Below are positions 52,059 to 60,077 of a stretch of DNA of 64,000 bases, in pieces (the first letter of the stretch is position 1; each line of letters starts with the position of its first letter). The stretch spans positions 62,001 to 126,000 of the forward strand of contig NZ_QGGL01000009.1 in assembly GCF_003148565.1 (NCBI RefSeq). The letters run 5' to 3'. The translations under genes were made by a program, and so were the position numbers. Source of the stretch: Tumebacillus permanentifrigoris. Lineage in GTDB: Bacteria > Bacillota > Bacilli > Tumebacillales > Tumebacillaceae. The notes beneath the pieces were generated by a model. The model saw only the letters and a program-made list of their open reading frames with translations, was not told the origin of the DNA and did not search any database.

Positions 52059-52080
52059 AAAGAGGTTGCTTGCTATAATG
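52052..52080 (+). promoter_or_regulatory. Promoter of tmcAL
   Basis: TTGTCA, a 17-base spacer and a consensus TATAAT, on the plus strand, 42 bases before the start codon. It shares the ATTGTCAAT core with the divergent promoter. Confidence 0.85.
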
Positions 52081-52121
52081 AGACCAGTTGGAATCGTCTA
52101 TCAAGACTGGAGGAAACGCCC

Positions 52122-53342
52122 ATGCACGTCACCGGAGTGATCGTCGAATACAATCCGATGCACAACGGGCATCTCTACCACGTGGAACAATCCCGACTCC
52201 AAACGGGCGCCGACGCGGTCGTCGCCGTGATGAGCGGGCACTTTCTGCAACGCGGCGAACCTGCGATCGTCAACAAGTGGGCACGCGCACGGATGGCGTT
52301 GCAACAAGGCGTCGACTTGGTTGTCGAGCTGCCTGTCGCCTACTCGACACAGAGTGCGATGTTGTTCGCATACGGATCAGTCGCGGTACTCGATCGGCTG
52401 GGCGCTGTCGACTCGCTCTGCTTCGGTAGCGAGAGCGGCGACATCAAATCCTTACAGACGCTAAGCTCCATCATAGTCGATGAACCCCCTCTCTTGCAAT
52501 CCTACATTCAGTTAGAGTTGCAAAAAGGCGTCTCCTACCCTCGCGCCACCGGTGCAGCACTCGTGCGTTATGCCGAACAAGACCCGCATCTGGACGAACG
52601 AGTGGTCGGTCAGCCGAACAACATGTTGGGATTAGAATACCTAGCAGCCTTGCGCCGCTTGAACAGTTCCATCACGCCTGCGACGATCACACGCATCGCG
52701 GCGGGCTACAACGAGGAGCGGATCACGCATCCGAAGATCGCCAGTGCGACCGCAATCCGCAAAGCCACGCTGGAGAGCGGCGTTGAGACGGCAGCACCGC
52801 TATTGCCGGAGCTGTCCTACAGCATTCTGCGCGAGGAGTTCGCAGCAGGTCGGGGTCCGATGCGCTGGGAGAACTATCGCCAGACGTTGTTCACGCTGTT
52901 ACATCGAGCGACACCCGAGCAACTCGCACGCTTCGTCGGGGTGGACGAAGGCTTGGAAGCGCGGTTGATCGAGGCAGCCCGGAGGGTCGATACGGTACAG
53001 GACTTGATCGCCCATGCCAAAACCAAGCGCTTTACGTGGACGAAGATCCAGCGGGCCTTGACTTCGATCCTGCTGGGGGTGACCCGAGAGGAGCAAGCTA
53101 GTTTGCTGGTCGAGAACGGCCCGGATTATATCCGCGTGCTCGGCTTTACGGAACGGGGCCGCGATGTGTTGCGCAGAGCCTCTGAGCGCTCTGTTGTACC
53201 TATTCTCACCAAGATGCCGCGTCAACAATCTCCGATGCTCCAACTCGACCTCCGCGCCTCGCGCATCTACTCCCAAGGGTACACCGTACCGCAGTCCGGA
53301 GCCGCATTGTGGGACTTCACCACGCCGGTCATTCGATTATAG
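52122..53342 (+). CDS. tmcAL: tRNA(Met) cytidine acetate ligase TmcAL (YlbM)
   Basis: TmcAL acetylates the wobble C34 of elongator tRNA-Met using acetate and ATP. The 406-residue product has the nucleotidyltransferase start GVIVEYNPMHNGHLYHVE (with N-G-H) and VAVMSGHFLQRGEPAIVNKW, GAVDSLCFGSESGD, and a C-terminal half with QPNNMLGLEYLAALRR. It is the last of the ylb genes here and is on the plus strand, divergent from yceD. A bidirectional terminator follows. Confidence 0.95.
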   Translation: MHVTGVIVEYNPMHNGHLYHVEQSRLQTGADAVVAVMSGHFLQRGEPAIVNKWARARMALQQGVDLVVELPVAYSTQSAMLFAYGSVAVLDRLGAVDSLCFGSESGDIKSLQTLSSIIVDEPPLLQSYIQLELQKGVSYPRATGAALVRYAEQDPHLDERVVGQPNNMLGLEYLAALRRLNSSITPATITRIAAGYNEERITHPKIASATAIRKATLESGVETAAPLLPELSYSILREEFAAGRGPMRWENYRQTLFTLLHRATPEQLARFVGVDEGLEARLIEAARRVDTVQDLIAHAKTKRFTWTKIQRALTSILLGVTREEQASLLVENGPDYIRVLGFTERGRDVLRRASERSVVPILTKMPRQQSPMLQLDLRASRIYSQGYTVPQSGAALWDFTTPVIRL

Positions 53343-53382
53343 AAAAAAGAACCTGACCGCCCGTGCGGTCAGGTTCTTTTTT
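53343..53382. terminator. Bidirectional terminator after tmcAL
   Basis: A perfect 12-bp stem, GAACCTGACCGC/GCGGTCAGGTTC, is flanked by A and T runs. It also ends the rluF-like gene. Confidence 0.95.
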
Positions 53383-54766
53383 ATCGGCGCTTGCCTGGTT
53401 TGCCAGTTGGACGTGCAGCAGGCTTTCCTTGCCCTGCACCCCCACGCGGTTTGCCGCCATCGCGGGAGTTTCCGCCGCCTTGGTAGCCACCTTCTGAGCG
53501 AGGTTTGAAGCCACCCTCACGCGGTTTGCCTCCATCGCGGGAGTTTCCGCCGCCTTGGTAGCCACCTTCTGAGCGGGGCTTGAAGCCACCCTCCCGCGGT
53601 TTGCCACCATCGCGGGAGTTTCCGCCGCCTTGGTAGCCACCTTCTGAGCGGGGCTTGAAGCCGCCCTCACGCGGTTTGCCACCATCGCGGGAGTTTCCGC
53701 CGCCTTGGTAGCCACCTTCTGAGCGAGGTTTGAAGCCGCCCTCACGCGGTTTGCCACCACCGCGGTAGCCTCCCTCTTGGCGGGAGTTGTTGCCATTTCG
53801 AGCAAATTCCTCGATCGGCTGGCCGTCCCTGAAGCCCCCGTCTTGATGACGGGGTTTACCGCCTCTAGTGCCCGCTTCCTCGGTAGGTCTGCCACCTTTG
53901 AAGCCGCCCTCTGGTCGTGGCTTGCCCGACTTCCAGTCCTGTTGGGACTTGCCTTTGCCATTGAAGGGGCGCAGACGTTTTTGCGACCGGCGCAGATTGG
54001 TGGACTGCGGGGTGATCGGCGGTTGCGGCTTGGACTTCGGCTTGGCGATCTCACGCTCCGGCTGATAGTCCAACGCTGCGAACAGCTCCTGCAACTCCTC
54101 TTCCGTCAGATTCCGGTACTCGCCTGATTTCATCCCGGCGAGGCGGATGTTCATCACCCGCACCCGTTGCAATTTGCGCACCTCATACCCCAAGTTCTCA
54201 CACATCCGGCGCACTTGACGGTTCATCCCTTGCGTCAGGATGATGCGGAACACGCGCTCACCTTCCTGCGAGACCTTGGCTGGCAAGGTCTTGGTGCCGA
54301 GAATCCGCACCCCGCTCGCCATCGAGCGTATGAACTGCTGGGTGATCGACTTGTTGACGGTGACGATGTATTCCTTCTCGTGCTTGCCTTCTTGGCGCAG
54401 AATTCGGTTGACGATGTCCCCATCGTTGGTCAACAGGATCAAACCTTCCGATTCCTTGTCCAGACGTCCAATCGGGAAGATCCGCTCCTTGTGACCGATG
54501 AAATCCACAATGTTTCCCGGTACCCCTTGCTCGGTCGTCGAGATCACGCCCGACGGCTTGTTCAACGCGAGGTACACCAACAACGGCTTTTTATCCCCAA
54601 TCAGTTTTCCATTGATGTGCACATCGTCGTCCTCTTCGACCACGCTGCCAAGTTCCGCCACCTTGCCGTTGATCGTCACCCGACGTTTGGCGATCAGTTG
54701 GTCGACCTCTCGCCGCGAGCAATAACCCGTCTCGGCGATGTACTTGTTGATTCTCATGCTGCTCAT
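53381..54766 (-). CDS. rRNA pseudouridine synthase RluF-like, with a repeated RGG-like tail
   Basis: The first about 240 residues form a RsuA/RluF-type enzyme: an S4 domain (RINKYIAETGYCSRREVDQL), the catalytic Asp in GRLDKESEGLILLTNDGD, and LTQGMNRQVRRMCE. RluF-type enzymes act on 23S rRNA; the exact target here is unknown. The remaining 220 residues are Arg/Gly/Lys-rich and include four exact or near-exact 25-residue repeats (53446-53745), each with KPREGGFKPRSEGGYQGGGN. Such RGG tails often bind RNA. The start is ATG 54766 or 54757. It is inserted between ylbL and tmcAL. Confidence 0.92.
   Translation of the reverse strand: MSSMRINKYIAETGYCSRREVDQLIAKRRVTINGKVAELGSVVEEDDDVHINGKLIGDKKPLLVYLALNKPSGVISTTEQGVPGNIVDFIGHKERIFPIGRLDKESEGLILLTNDGDIVNRILRQEGKHEKEYIVTVNKSITQQFIRSMASGVRILGTKTLPAKVSQEGERVFRIILTQGMNRQVRRMCENLGYEVRKLQRVRVMNIRLAGMKSGEYRNLTEEELQELFAALDYQPEREIAKPKSKPQPPITPQSTNLRRSQKRLRPFNGKGKSQQDWKSGKPRPEGGFKGGRPTEEAGTRGGKPRHQDGGFRDGQPIEEFARNGNNSRQEGGYRGGGKPREGGFKPRSEGGYQGGGNSRDGGKPREGGFKPRSEGGYQGGGNSRDGGKPREGGFKPRSEGGYQGGGNSRDGGKPREGGFKPRSEGGYQGGGNSRDGGKPRGGAGQGKPAARPTGKPGKRR
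53446..53745 (-). repeat. Four tandem 75-bp repeats in the rluF-like tail
   Basis: The word GCGGTTTGCC recurs at 53446, 53521, 53596, 53671 and 53746, a 75-base period that keeps the frame. Copies differ by a few bases, mostly silent, which suggests selection on the protein. Confidence 0.95.
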
Positions 54767-54809
54767 CGATCCACGTCCGTTTCCTTTTTTGCTTTAGAAT
54801 ACCCCGCTG

Positions 54810-54845
54810 AGAAAAAAAGTCTCACCCTCACGAGCGAGACTTTCA
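54810..54845 (-). terminator. Terminator after ylbL
   Basis: The stem AAAGTCTC/GAGACTTT is followed on the minus strand by TTTTCTCAG. The ylbL stop codon lies beside it. Confidence 0.78.
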
Positions 54846-54846
54846 C

Positions 54847-55932
54847 CTACTGTTTCTCCGGCAGTCCCTGCAGGTAATCAATCGCGTCCTGCATCGTTTT
54901 GATCGAGACGACTTTCATCTTGGTCCCGATCTTTTTGGCCTGTTCCTCCGCCACTTTCGTGTTGGTATCATCTGGACCCACATCCGCCGGGGCAAAGAAG
55001 AGATCCGCCCCTGCTTTGTCTGCTGCCACGATCTTGTGCTCGATACCGCCGATCTGCCCCACCGTACCTGTGGCATCGATCGTGCCGGTTCCAGCGATCT
55101 TGTAACCTTTGGTCAGGTCTCCCTGCGTCAACTGGCTGTAGATCTCCAAGCTAAACATCGTCCCAGCAGACGGCCCACCGATATCCTCCGCATGAATCTG
55201 CACGTCGCGCGGCGGTTTGATCTTCATCTCATTTTCTGGAACTACACCCAGCCCCACACGATGTGTCGCTTGCTTGTTGTTCGGGTCGGTGAGGTCCATC
55301 AACGCGATCTTGCTTTCCTTTTGCTCCTGCTTGTCCTTCGTGTAGCGCGTGTACTTCAGCGTTACGGTATCACCGACCTGCTTATTGTCGTTGAGGTACT
55401 TGATCATCTCATCCGACTTGTTGACACTGTGGCCGTCAACCTCGGTGATCACATCCCCGACTTGCAAGATGCCCGCCGCCTTGGAGTTGGCGGTGATGCT
55501 GCTGACGAACACCCCATCATAGGACACGTCCACCACTTGACCCGCGGCTTTGAATCCGGAGATCACGGCATTTTGCTGGGAGGTGTCCATCATGTGTTTG
55601 AGCAGTCGGTCGTACTCGCCATCCGACAAGTTACCTTTTACTTCCTCTTCCTTGCGCAATTCCGTGTTCGGTGCAAAGTACCCATAGGCGAGGTAGTAGA
55701 TATTCGTCGCATGAATCGAAAGCACCGTGGTCAACATCAGGTTGCCCTTTTCATCCTTCTCCCCACCTTCGACGGTGACCTTCGGGGCCAGCACTTCCGC
55801 TGTCCCTGGCTGGTAGAGGTAGTACGGGGTGGGGATCAGAAAGGAAGCGGCGATGACCGCTGTTAGGATCACACCTTTTAAATTGCTGCGGCTGAAAAAG
55901 CGGCGGGGCTTTTCATCATGGGGTTGTGACAT
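54847..55932 (-). CDS. ylbL: Membrane-anchored PDZ-Lon serine protease (YlbL/SepM family)
   Basis: The 361-residue product has one N-terminal membrane segment (about 18-38, GVILTAVIAASFLIP), a PDZ domain (about 125-205; GVFVSSITANSKAAGILQVG) and a Lon-type protease domain. That domain has Ser in GGPSAGTMFSLEI and Lys in EHKIVAADKAGADLFFAP. ATG 55932 follows GGAGGGG. Relatives cut extracytoplasmic substrates, such as the pheromone processed by SepM. Here it overlaps ylbK by 17 bases. Confidence 0.94.
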   Translation of the reverse strand: MSQPHDEKPRRFFSRSNLKGVILTAVIAASFLIPTPYYLYQPGTAEVLAPKVTVEGGEKDEKGNLMLTTVLSIHATNIYYLAYGYFAPNTELRKEEEVKGNLSDGEYDRLLKHMMDTSQQNAVISGFKAAGQVVDVSYDGVFVSSITANSKAAGILQVGDVITEVDGHSVNKSDEMIKYLNDNKQVGDTVTLKYTRYTKDKQEQKESKIALMDLTDPNNKQATHRVGLGVVPENEMKIKPPRDVQIHAEDIGGPSAGTMFSLEIYSQLTQGDLTKGYKIAGTGTIDATGTVGQIGGIEHKIVAADKAGADLFFAPADVGPDDTNTKVAEEQAKKIGTKMKVVSIKTMQDAIDYLQGLPEKQ

Positions 55933-56722
55933 CGGTGAATGCCCCTCCCTTCCATTCTTCAATGGTGGTACGAATCAACTCTGCAACACGCTCTGTCGCT
56001 TCCCGACCAAGTCGAACCGCGTCATCGATCTGCGTAAAGGCCGTGGAGGAGATATGTCCGACATCTGGTCGAATCACCACGTCGGCGTCGAGCATCCGCG
56101 AACGGAGAATCTCGCGTTCCATGATCTCAATCGATTGAAAAATCACATCAAAAATACTTTTCACCTGCGCCTCGCGGTCAAACAACCCAACGTCTACCGC
56201 AATGACGAGATCTGCGCCCATCTCGCGCGCGACATGAATCGGCACGCGGTCGATGACGCCACCGTCGATCAACAGCCGACCTTGGTAGCGATGCGGGATG
56301 AAAATTCCGGGAATCGAGATGCTCGCACGGACCGCTTGATCGATCGGTCCCTCGCGAAACACAACCCGTTCTCCCTTCTCCACATCGGTCGCCACGATCG
56401 CCAGCGGGATTTTGAGATCCTCGATGTTGTTGCCTTTGGTCAAAAACTTGATCATCTCCATGATCCGCGTGCCGTTGACGAACCCCATCTTGGGCACTGT
56501 GAAATCGATCCAGTGACGGCGCTTCAAATTGATCGCCAACTGTTCTAGATATTTGGTATCCATCCCGTTGCAATAGAAAGCACCGACCATCGACCCCATC
56601 GAACTCCCGGCGATGTAGTCGATGTGAATACCCATCTGGTCCAACACTTGCAACACACCCACATGTGCAAACCCTCTGGCGCCCCCGGCGCCGAGTGCCA
56701 ACCCGATTCGCGGTTTCCGCAC
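55916..56722 (-). CDS. ylbK: Patatin-like phospholipase family protein (YlbK/RssA)
   Basis: The 268-residue product has the oxyanion hole GAGGARGFAHVGVLQVL, the nucleophile elbow GSSMG and the catalytic Asp in DGGVIDRVP, so it should be an active serine lipase or esterase. Its substrate is unknown. It is next to ylbL, as in B. subtilis. Confidence 0.93.
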   Translation of the reverse strand: MRKPRIGLALGAGGARGFAHVGVLQVLDQMGIHIDYIAGSSMGSMVGAFYCNGMDTKYLEQLAINLKRRHWIDFTVPKMGFVNGTRIMEMIKFLTKGNNIEDLKIPLAIVATDVEKGERVVFREGPIDQAVRASISIPGIFIPHRYQGRLLIDGGVIDRVPIHVAREMGADLVIAVDVGLFDREAQVKSIFDVIFQSIEIMEREILRSRMLDADVVIRPDVGHISSTAFTQIDDAVRLGREATERVAELIRTTIEEWKGGAFTDVTTP

Positions 56723-56782
56723 AGGCTCTCCCCTCCTCGTGCAACGCTTAGGTTCCCATATGTATGTTCCCGTCGTGGTGTC

Positions 56783-57268
56783 CTAGCTCATCATTTCGTA
56801 CTTCGCACGCATCGCCGTCTCCACATGCGCGGGTACCAAGTCACCCACCGGTCCGCCGTGGCGGGCGATCTCCTTCACGATGCTGGAGCTCAGGTAGGAA
56901 TGCTTTTGCGAAGTCGGCATGAACAGCGTCTCAGCGCGGTCGTTCATCTGACGGTTGAGTGCTGCCATCTGCAATTCCGACTCGAAGTCAGACACAAAGC
57001 GCAGCCCTTTGATGATCACCGTCGCGCCTTGGCGCTCTGCGTAGTTGACGAGCAGGCCAGGGAAGGAATCGACCGCTACATTCGGCAGGTGCTTCACCGC
57101 TTCCCGGATCAGTTCCTTGCGCTCGTCCTCAGTAAATAGCGGATTTTTGTGCGGATTGACCATCACCGCGACGATCAATTTGTCAAAAATTTTCGAACTG
57201 CGCTCGACAATGTCCAGATGCCCGAGCGTCAACGGGTCAAACGAGCCCGGATAAATCGCGATCCTCAT
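56783..57268 (-). CDS. coaD: Phosphopantetheine adenylyltransferase
   Basis: CoaD makes dephospho-CoA. The 161-residue product opens RIAIYPGSFDPLTLGHLDI, with the TxGH motif, and has YLSSSIVKEIARHGG. ATG 57268 follows AAGGGG. It overlaps the end of rsmD by 32 bases. Confidence 0.97.
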   Translation of the reverse strand: MRIAIYPGSFDPLTLGHLDIVERSSKIFDKLIVAVMVNPHKNPLFTEDERKELIREAVKHLPNVAVDSFPGLLVNYAERQGATVIIKGLRFVSDFESELQMAALNRQMNDRAETLFMPTSQKHSYLSSSIVKEIARHGGPVGDLVPAHVETAMRAKYEMMS

Positions 57269-57866
57269 CTTGTTCTGCATCCCCTTCGCCAACTTCTGTT
57301 CCCTCTGATAGTTCGTAAAAACTGATGGAGATCTCTCCGTAGCTCACCTGTCTCCAACGCACCAAGTTCCCGTAGCGATCTGGCAAGTGCACATCTGCGG
57401 CATGTTCTGCAATCACATACGCTCGCGGCTCAAACAAGTTCAAATCGAGCATTTTTACGATCAATTCCTCATAGAAGCCAGTCAATTTATAAGGAGGGTC
57501 CAAAAAGACCAAGTCAAACTTCATCCCGCGTGTCGCTAGCGTATCCAAAGCGCGGCGGGCGTCGTTTTTGTACACTTCGGCCCGGTCTTTGCCCAGTCCA
57601 AGCGTGCGAATGTTCTCGCGGACGACGTTGAACGCTTTGAAGTCCGCTTCGATGAACACCGCCTGCTGGATGCCGCGAGAGAGCGATTCGATCCCCAGCC
57701 CTCCCGTGCCTGCAAACAGGTCGAGCGCCGTGCCGCCCTCAAAGTACGGGCCGATGATGTTGAACATGGATTCCTTGACTTTATCGGTCGTCGGACGCGT
57801 GTTCTGGCCCGGAACAGCAACCAGTCTACGGCCACGAAACTCTCCTGAGATCACACGCATGCTCAT
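57237..57866 (-). CDS. rsmD: 16S rRNA (guanine966-N2)-methyltransferase
   Basis: The 209-residue product has the AdoMet site DLFAGTGGLGIESLSRG, the NPPY-type motif as FLDPPYKL, and a C-terminal tail rich in Glu and Asp, about 20 residues longer than usual. It lies in the rsmD-coaD order common to Firmicutes. Confidence 0.96.
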   Translation of the reverse strand: MSMRVISGEFRGRRLVAVPGQNTRPTTDKVKESMFNIIGPYFEGGTALDLFAGTGGLGIESLSRGIQQAVFIEADFKAFNVVRENIRTLGLGKDRAEVYKNDARRALDTLATRGMKFDLVFLDPPYKLTGFYEELIVKMLDLNLFEPRAYVIAEHAADVHLPDRYGNLVRWRQVSYGEISISFYELSEGTEVGEGDAEQDEDRDLSGLV

Positions 57867-57885
57867 TCAACTCCTTGTCCTTACT

Positions 57886-58092
57886 TTACCATAGAACGCC
57901 GATCGCTCCAACTTTGACCAGTTGGAGAAAAAGAAAATACGACTGCCCTGTATACGCGAGCTGGAAACTGTCCATGATGTGTAGTAGCAACGGCGTGAGC
58001 TGTTGCAGGCAACCGCGGAGAAGACTTAGTTTTCCCCATAAGCTCTTCCTCCAGTTTCTCCTCTCCCAGTTCCTGTCGTGCAAGCGATAGGC
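57886..58092. other. Intergenic stretch without a supported gene
   Basis: About 310 bases separate rsmD from the deacetylase gene. Open frames cross it on the minus strand, including one with a GGAGG-like site before ATG, but their proteins have no recognisable features and the frames overlap each other. I see no gene I can support here, only the two hairpins at its right end. Confidence 0.5.
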
Positions 58093-58124
58093 AAAAACCC
58101 GCGTATACCCGGACGCGGGTTTTT
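58092..58124. terminator. Terminator, first of two in tandem
   Basis: The stem AAAACCCGCG/CGCGGGTTTT is flanked by A and T runs on both strands. Confidence 0.85.
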
Positions 58125-58135
58125 GATTTTCTCCG

Positions 58136-58173
58136 AAAAAAAACCGTGCTGGCTGACAGGCACGGTTTTTTTT
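58136..58173 (-). terminator. Terminator of the deacetylase gene, second of two
   Basis: The stem AAAACCGTGC/GCACGGTTTT is flanked by long A and T runs. It ends just after the deacetylase stop. Confidence 0.92.
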
Positions 58174-58178
58174 GCGCA

Positions 58179-58973
58179 TCACAAGGTCTGCAACATGTTC
58201 GCAAATTCTTCGATCGTCACACCACCGACGACGCGCACGCGCGAGAGCAGAACATGGTCTTCCACGGCCGAAGCCAACCCATGGTGCGTGGTGACTGCCA
58301 TCGTATAGCCCGCCTGCCGCACCAAACCTGCCGCCTCAGGGATCAACCCACCACCTGGGTAGCAAAACGTCGTGACGGGCGAACTCAATCCTTGTTCGAG
58401 CGTTTTTTTACTCGCCTGCAGTTCGGACGCGATCTGATCCTGCGGAGTCAAGGTAAAGTTGGAGTGGTAGACCATATGCGAGCCGAATTCCACGCCACCC
58501 GCGTGCATCTCTTGCATCTGTCCCCACTTCATATGGTTGTCGAGCTTGATTGAATCGGTGATCACAAAAATCGTCGCCGGAAAGTGATACTTTTGCAAAA
58601 TCGGCCACGCTGCCGTGTAATTGTCGAGATAGCCGTCGTCAAACGTGATCACGAGCGGTTTCCCGCCTGTCACGTCATAGGTGCCGTCCCAGTGACGACC
58701 CAATTGCCCCAGCGTGATCGGCTTGTATCCATGCTCTTGCAACCACTTCATCTGGGCATCGAAATCCTCCGGGGAGACGCGCAGGTCTGTGCCTGGCGAG
58801 ATCGAGTGATACATCAAAATCGGAACCCGCGGTTCCGGTATATACTTGACCATCGTGACAGCCTCTGATGTAGATCGCTGGTAGAGCACCGTGAAAACGG
58901 CCAGCACCAACACGACCAACACACCGAGTAGCAAGCCGAATTTGCGGCGTTGGGAAGCCCTCTTCATTCGCAC
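58179..58973 (-). CDS. Membrane-anchored polysaccharide deacetylase
   Basis: The 264-residue product has an N-terminal membrane anchor (about residues 12-34, GLLLGVLVVLVLAVFTVLY) and a deacetylase domain: PILMYHSISPG, VITFDDGYLDNYT, EFGSHMVYHSNF and FCYPGGG. It is the PgaB/IcaB-like type. GTG 58973 follows GAGAGGAAG with eight bases of spacing; ATG 58967 is possible. It is divergent from the gene at 59101. Confidence 0.92.
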   Translation of the reverse strand: MRMKRASQRRKFGLLLGVLVVLVLAVFTVLYQRSTSEAVTMVKYIPEPRVPILMYHSISPGTDLRVSPEDFDAQMKWLQEHGYKPITLGQLGRHWDGTYDVTGGKPLVITFDDGYLDNYTAAWPILQKYHFPATIFVITDSIKLDNHMKWGQMQEMHAGGVEFGSHMVYHSNFTLTPQDQIASELQASKKTLEQGLSSPVTTFCYPGGGLIPEAAGLVRQAGYTMAVTTHHGLASAVEDHVLLSRVRVVGGVTIEEFANMLQTL

Positions 58974-59100
58974 GCGAGTTTCTTCCTCTCCTCGTATATT
59001 CGTGACCGAATGTACCATGATCACGTAACTTTTGCAAGAAAGAACCTGCATGAGAGAACTCCCTCCCACGCATGCTACATCTAGAGGAGAGTGAGCCGTC

Positions 59101-59382
59101 ATGACGATGAGCGAAACGTTAAAACTGATGGCGATCGCCCAATCGGCACGTCAGATTGAATATTCGCTGGGTGAACTCGAAGGCGTCACCAACGCTGTGG
59201 TTTCACCAGAGTTCAACCCGCAAGTCTTGAGCCAACGGCTACAAGACATTCGAAACCGGATGCAAAAAGAGCTGCGAAACATCGAGTACGTCGTATCGCA
59301 AGGAAATGTGCCGAAGTCACAACAGGAACTTGAAATAGGGATAAAAGTTCAAGAGGCGATCAACGAAATTTCGCAGATCTAG
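59101..59382 (+). CDS. Small helical protein of unknown function
   Basis: The 93-residue product starts MTMSETLKLMAIAQSARQIE and is predominantly helical with many Gln and Glu (QRLQDIRNRMQKELRN). A GAGGAG site precedes ATG at 59101. It precedes a 40-residue membrane peptide on the same strand. No family is recognised. Confidence 0.65.
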   Translation: MTMSETLKLMAIAQSARQIEYSLGELEGVTNAVVSPEFNPQVLSQRLQDIRNRMQKELRNIEYVVSQGNVPKSQQELEIGIKVQEAINEISQI

Positions 59383-59399
59383 AAAGCGGGGGGAAGGCA

Positions 59400-59522
59400 A
59401 TGGAATTCAAATTCACAGAAGCGGAAGTGGCGATTTTCGCCTCGCTAGTATTTATCGTCATCGTCTTATTTCAATTCTTCATCCAAATCCTCATGCCTCC
59501 AAAAGACAAGCACCGCAACTGA
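59400..59522 (+). CDS. 40-residue membrane peptide
   Basis: ATG at 59400 follows GGGGGGAAGG. The product has an acidic N-terminus (MEFKFTEAEVAIFA), one hydrophobic segment (about 12-31, SLVFIVIVLFQFFIQIL) and a charged tail ending KDKHRN. It starts 17 bases after the stop of the previous gene, so the two are probably co-transcribed. Its stop codon ends at the base before the stop of the converging Spo0E-like gene. Confidence 0.62.
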   Translation: MEFKFTEAEVAIFASLVFIVIVLFQFFIQILMPPKDKHRN

Positions 59523-59696
59523 CTATAGCTTCCGTCTGTATTCCAACACTTGAAGATGCTGAAATTGTACAATCAACTCGTCCAATTCTTTGGAGACACG
59601 GAGAACGTTCGGATGCAAAAAGTCACCGCTGTAGCGGTCGACCGTTTCGAGAAGTTGCAATCGTAAAGTCTCGATCTGTCCTGCGATCCCGTTCAT
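59523..59696 (-). CDS. Spo0E-family aspartyl-phosphate phosphatase
   Basis: The family dephosphorylates Spo0A~P and delays sporulation. The 57-residue product has the helix-loop-helix pattern IETLRLQLLETVDRYSGDF followed by the signature RVSKELDELIVQFQ (S-x-E-L-D). GAGGGTG precedes ATG at 59696, and a promoter candidate (59740-59768) lies upstream. Confidence 0.82.
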   Translation of the reverse strand: MNGIAGQIETLRLQLLETVDRYSGDFLHPNVLRVSKELDELIVQFQHLQVLEYRRKL

Positions 59697-59739
59697 CGCC
59701 ACACCCTCGTCCTTTCCACCGAATATTTACCATAAATAC

Positions 59740-59768
59740 ACTATAAATCAAACGGCAGTATTATGTAA
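59740..59768 (-). promoter_or_regulatory. Promoter of the Spo0E-like gene
   Basis: TTACAT, a 17-base spacer and TATAGT on the minus strand, in an AT-rich stretch just before the gene. Confidence 0.58.
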
Positions 59769-59792
59769 GGTGTAACTGAAAATATTTTTACT

Positions 59793-59825
59793 AAAAAAAG
59801 AAGGACGATCCTCGCGGACCGTCCT
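59793..59825 (-). terminator. Terminator of the SASP-like gene
   Basis: The stem AGGACGGTCC/GGATCGTCCT overlaps the stop codon and is followed on the minus strand by TCTTTTTTT. Confidence 0.85.
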
Positions 59826-60015
59826 ATTTGCTGTGTCGATCTGCCAACTCGATCATGCGCTTGACCATCGCGCCATCGACTGGGTGGATCGGCAAGGGTT
59901 TTGCCCGGGCACGATCGGGTCCCAAGTCCAATCCGATCTCTCGCGCTACTTCGGTGCGGAAGACTTCACGGGCGGCTTGGGCTCCCCGCACGAACGGGAT
60001 TTTCGGCTTGCTCAT
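59824..60015 (-). CDS. Probable alpha/beta-type small acid-soluble spore protein
   Basis: The 63-residue product has FRTEVAREIGLDLG, near the conserved first helix of SASPs, and GAMVKRMIELADRHSK, near the second helix, in the usual order and spacing. It diverges from the classic sequence, including a Pro-rich middle. ATG 60015 follows GAGGAG; earlier ATGs abut that site. If correct, it coats spore DNA. Confidence 0.65.
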   Translation of the reverse strand: MSKPKIPFVRGAQAAREVFRTEVAREIGLDLGPDRARAKPLPIHPVDGAMVKRMIELADRHSK

Positions 60016-60077
60016 CCTCATCACTCCTCGCATAAACGATCAAGGTTAGGATAACCGAAAGCACCCGATCTTATGAA

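Noticed and set aside
53446-53758. Regular 75-bp repeats that could suggest a CRISPR array
   Set aside because: There are no unique spacers; the repeats are contiguous, in frame and coding, and no cas gene is near.
53329-54054. 241-codon minus-strand frame with Lys/Val/Ala/Thr-rich repeats
   Set aside because: It is a frame-shifted shadow of the repeats of the rluF-like gene on the same strand.
57881-58204. Two overlapping minus-strand frames in the rsmD-deacetylase gap
   Set aside because: Both cross two terminators. One has a plausible ribosome site, but the products show no domain, membrane pattern or known motif.
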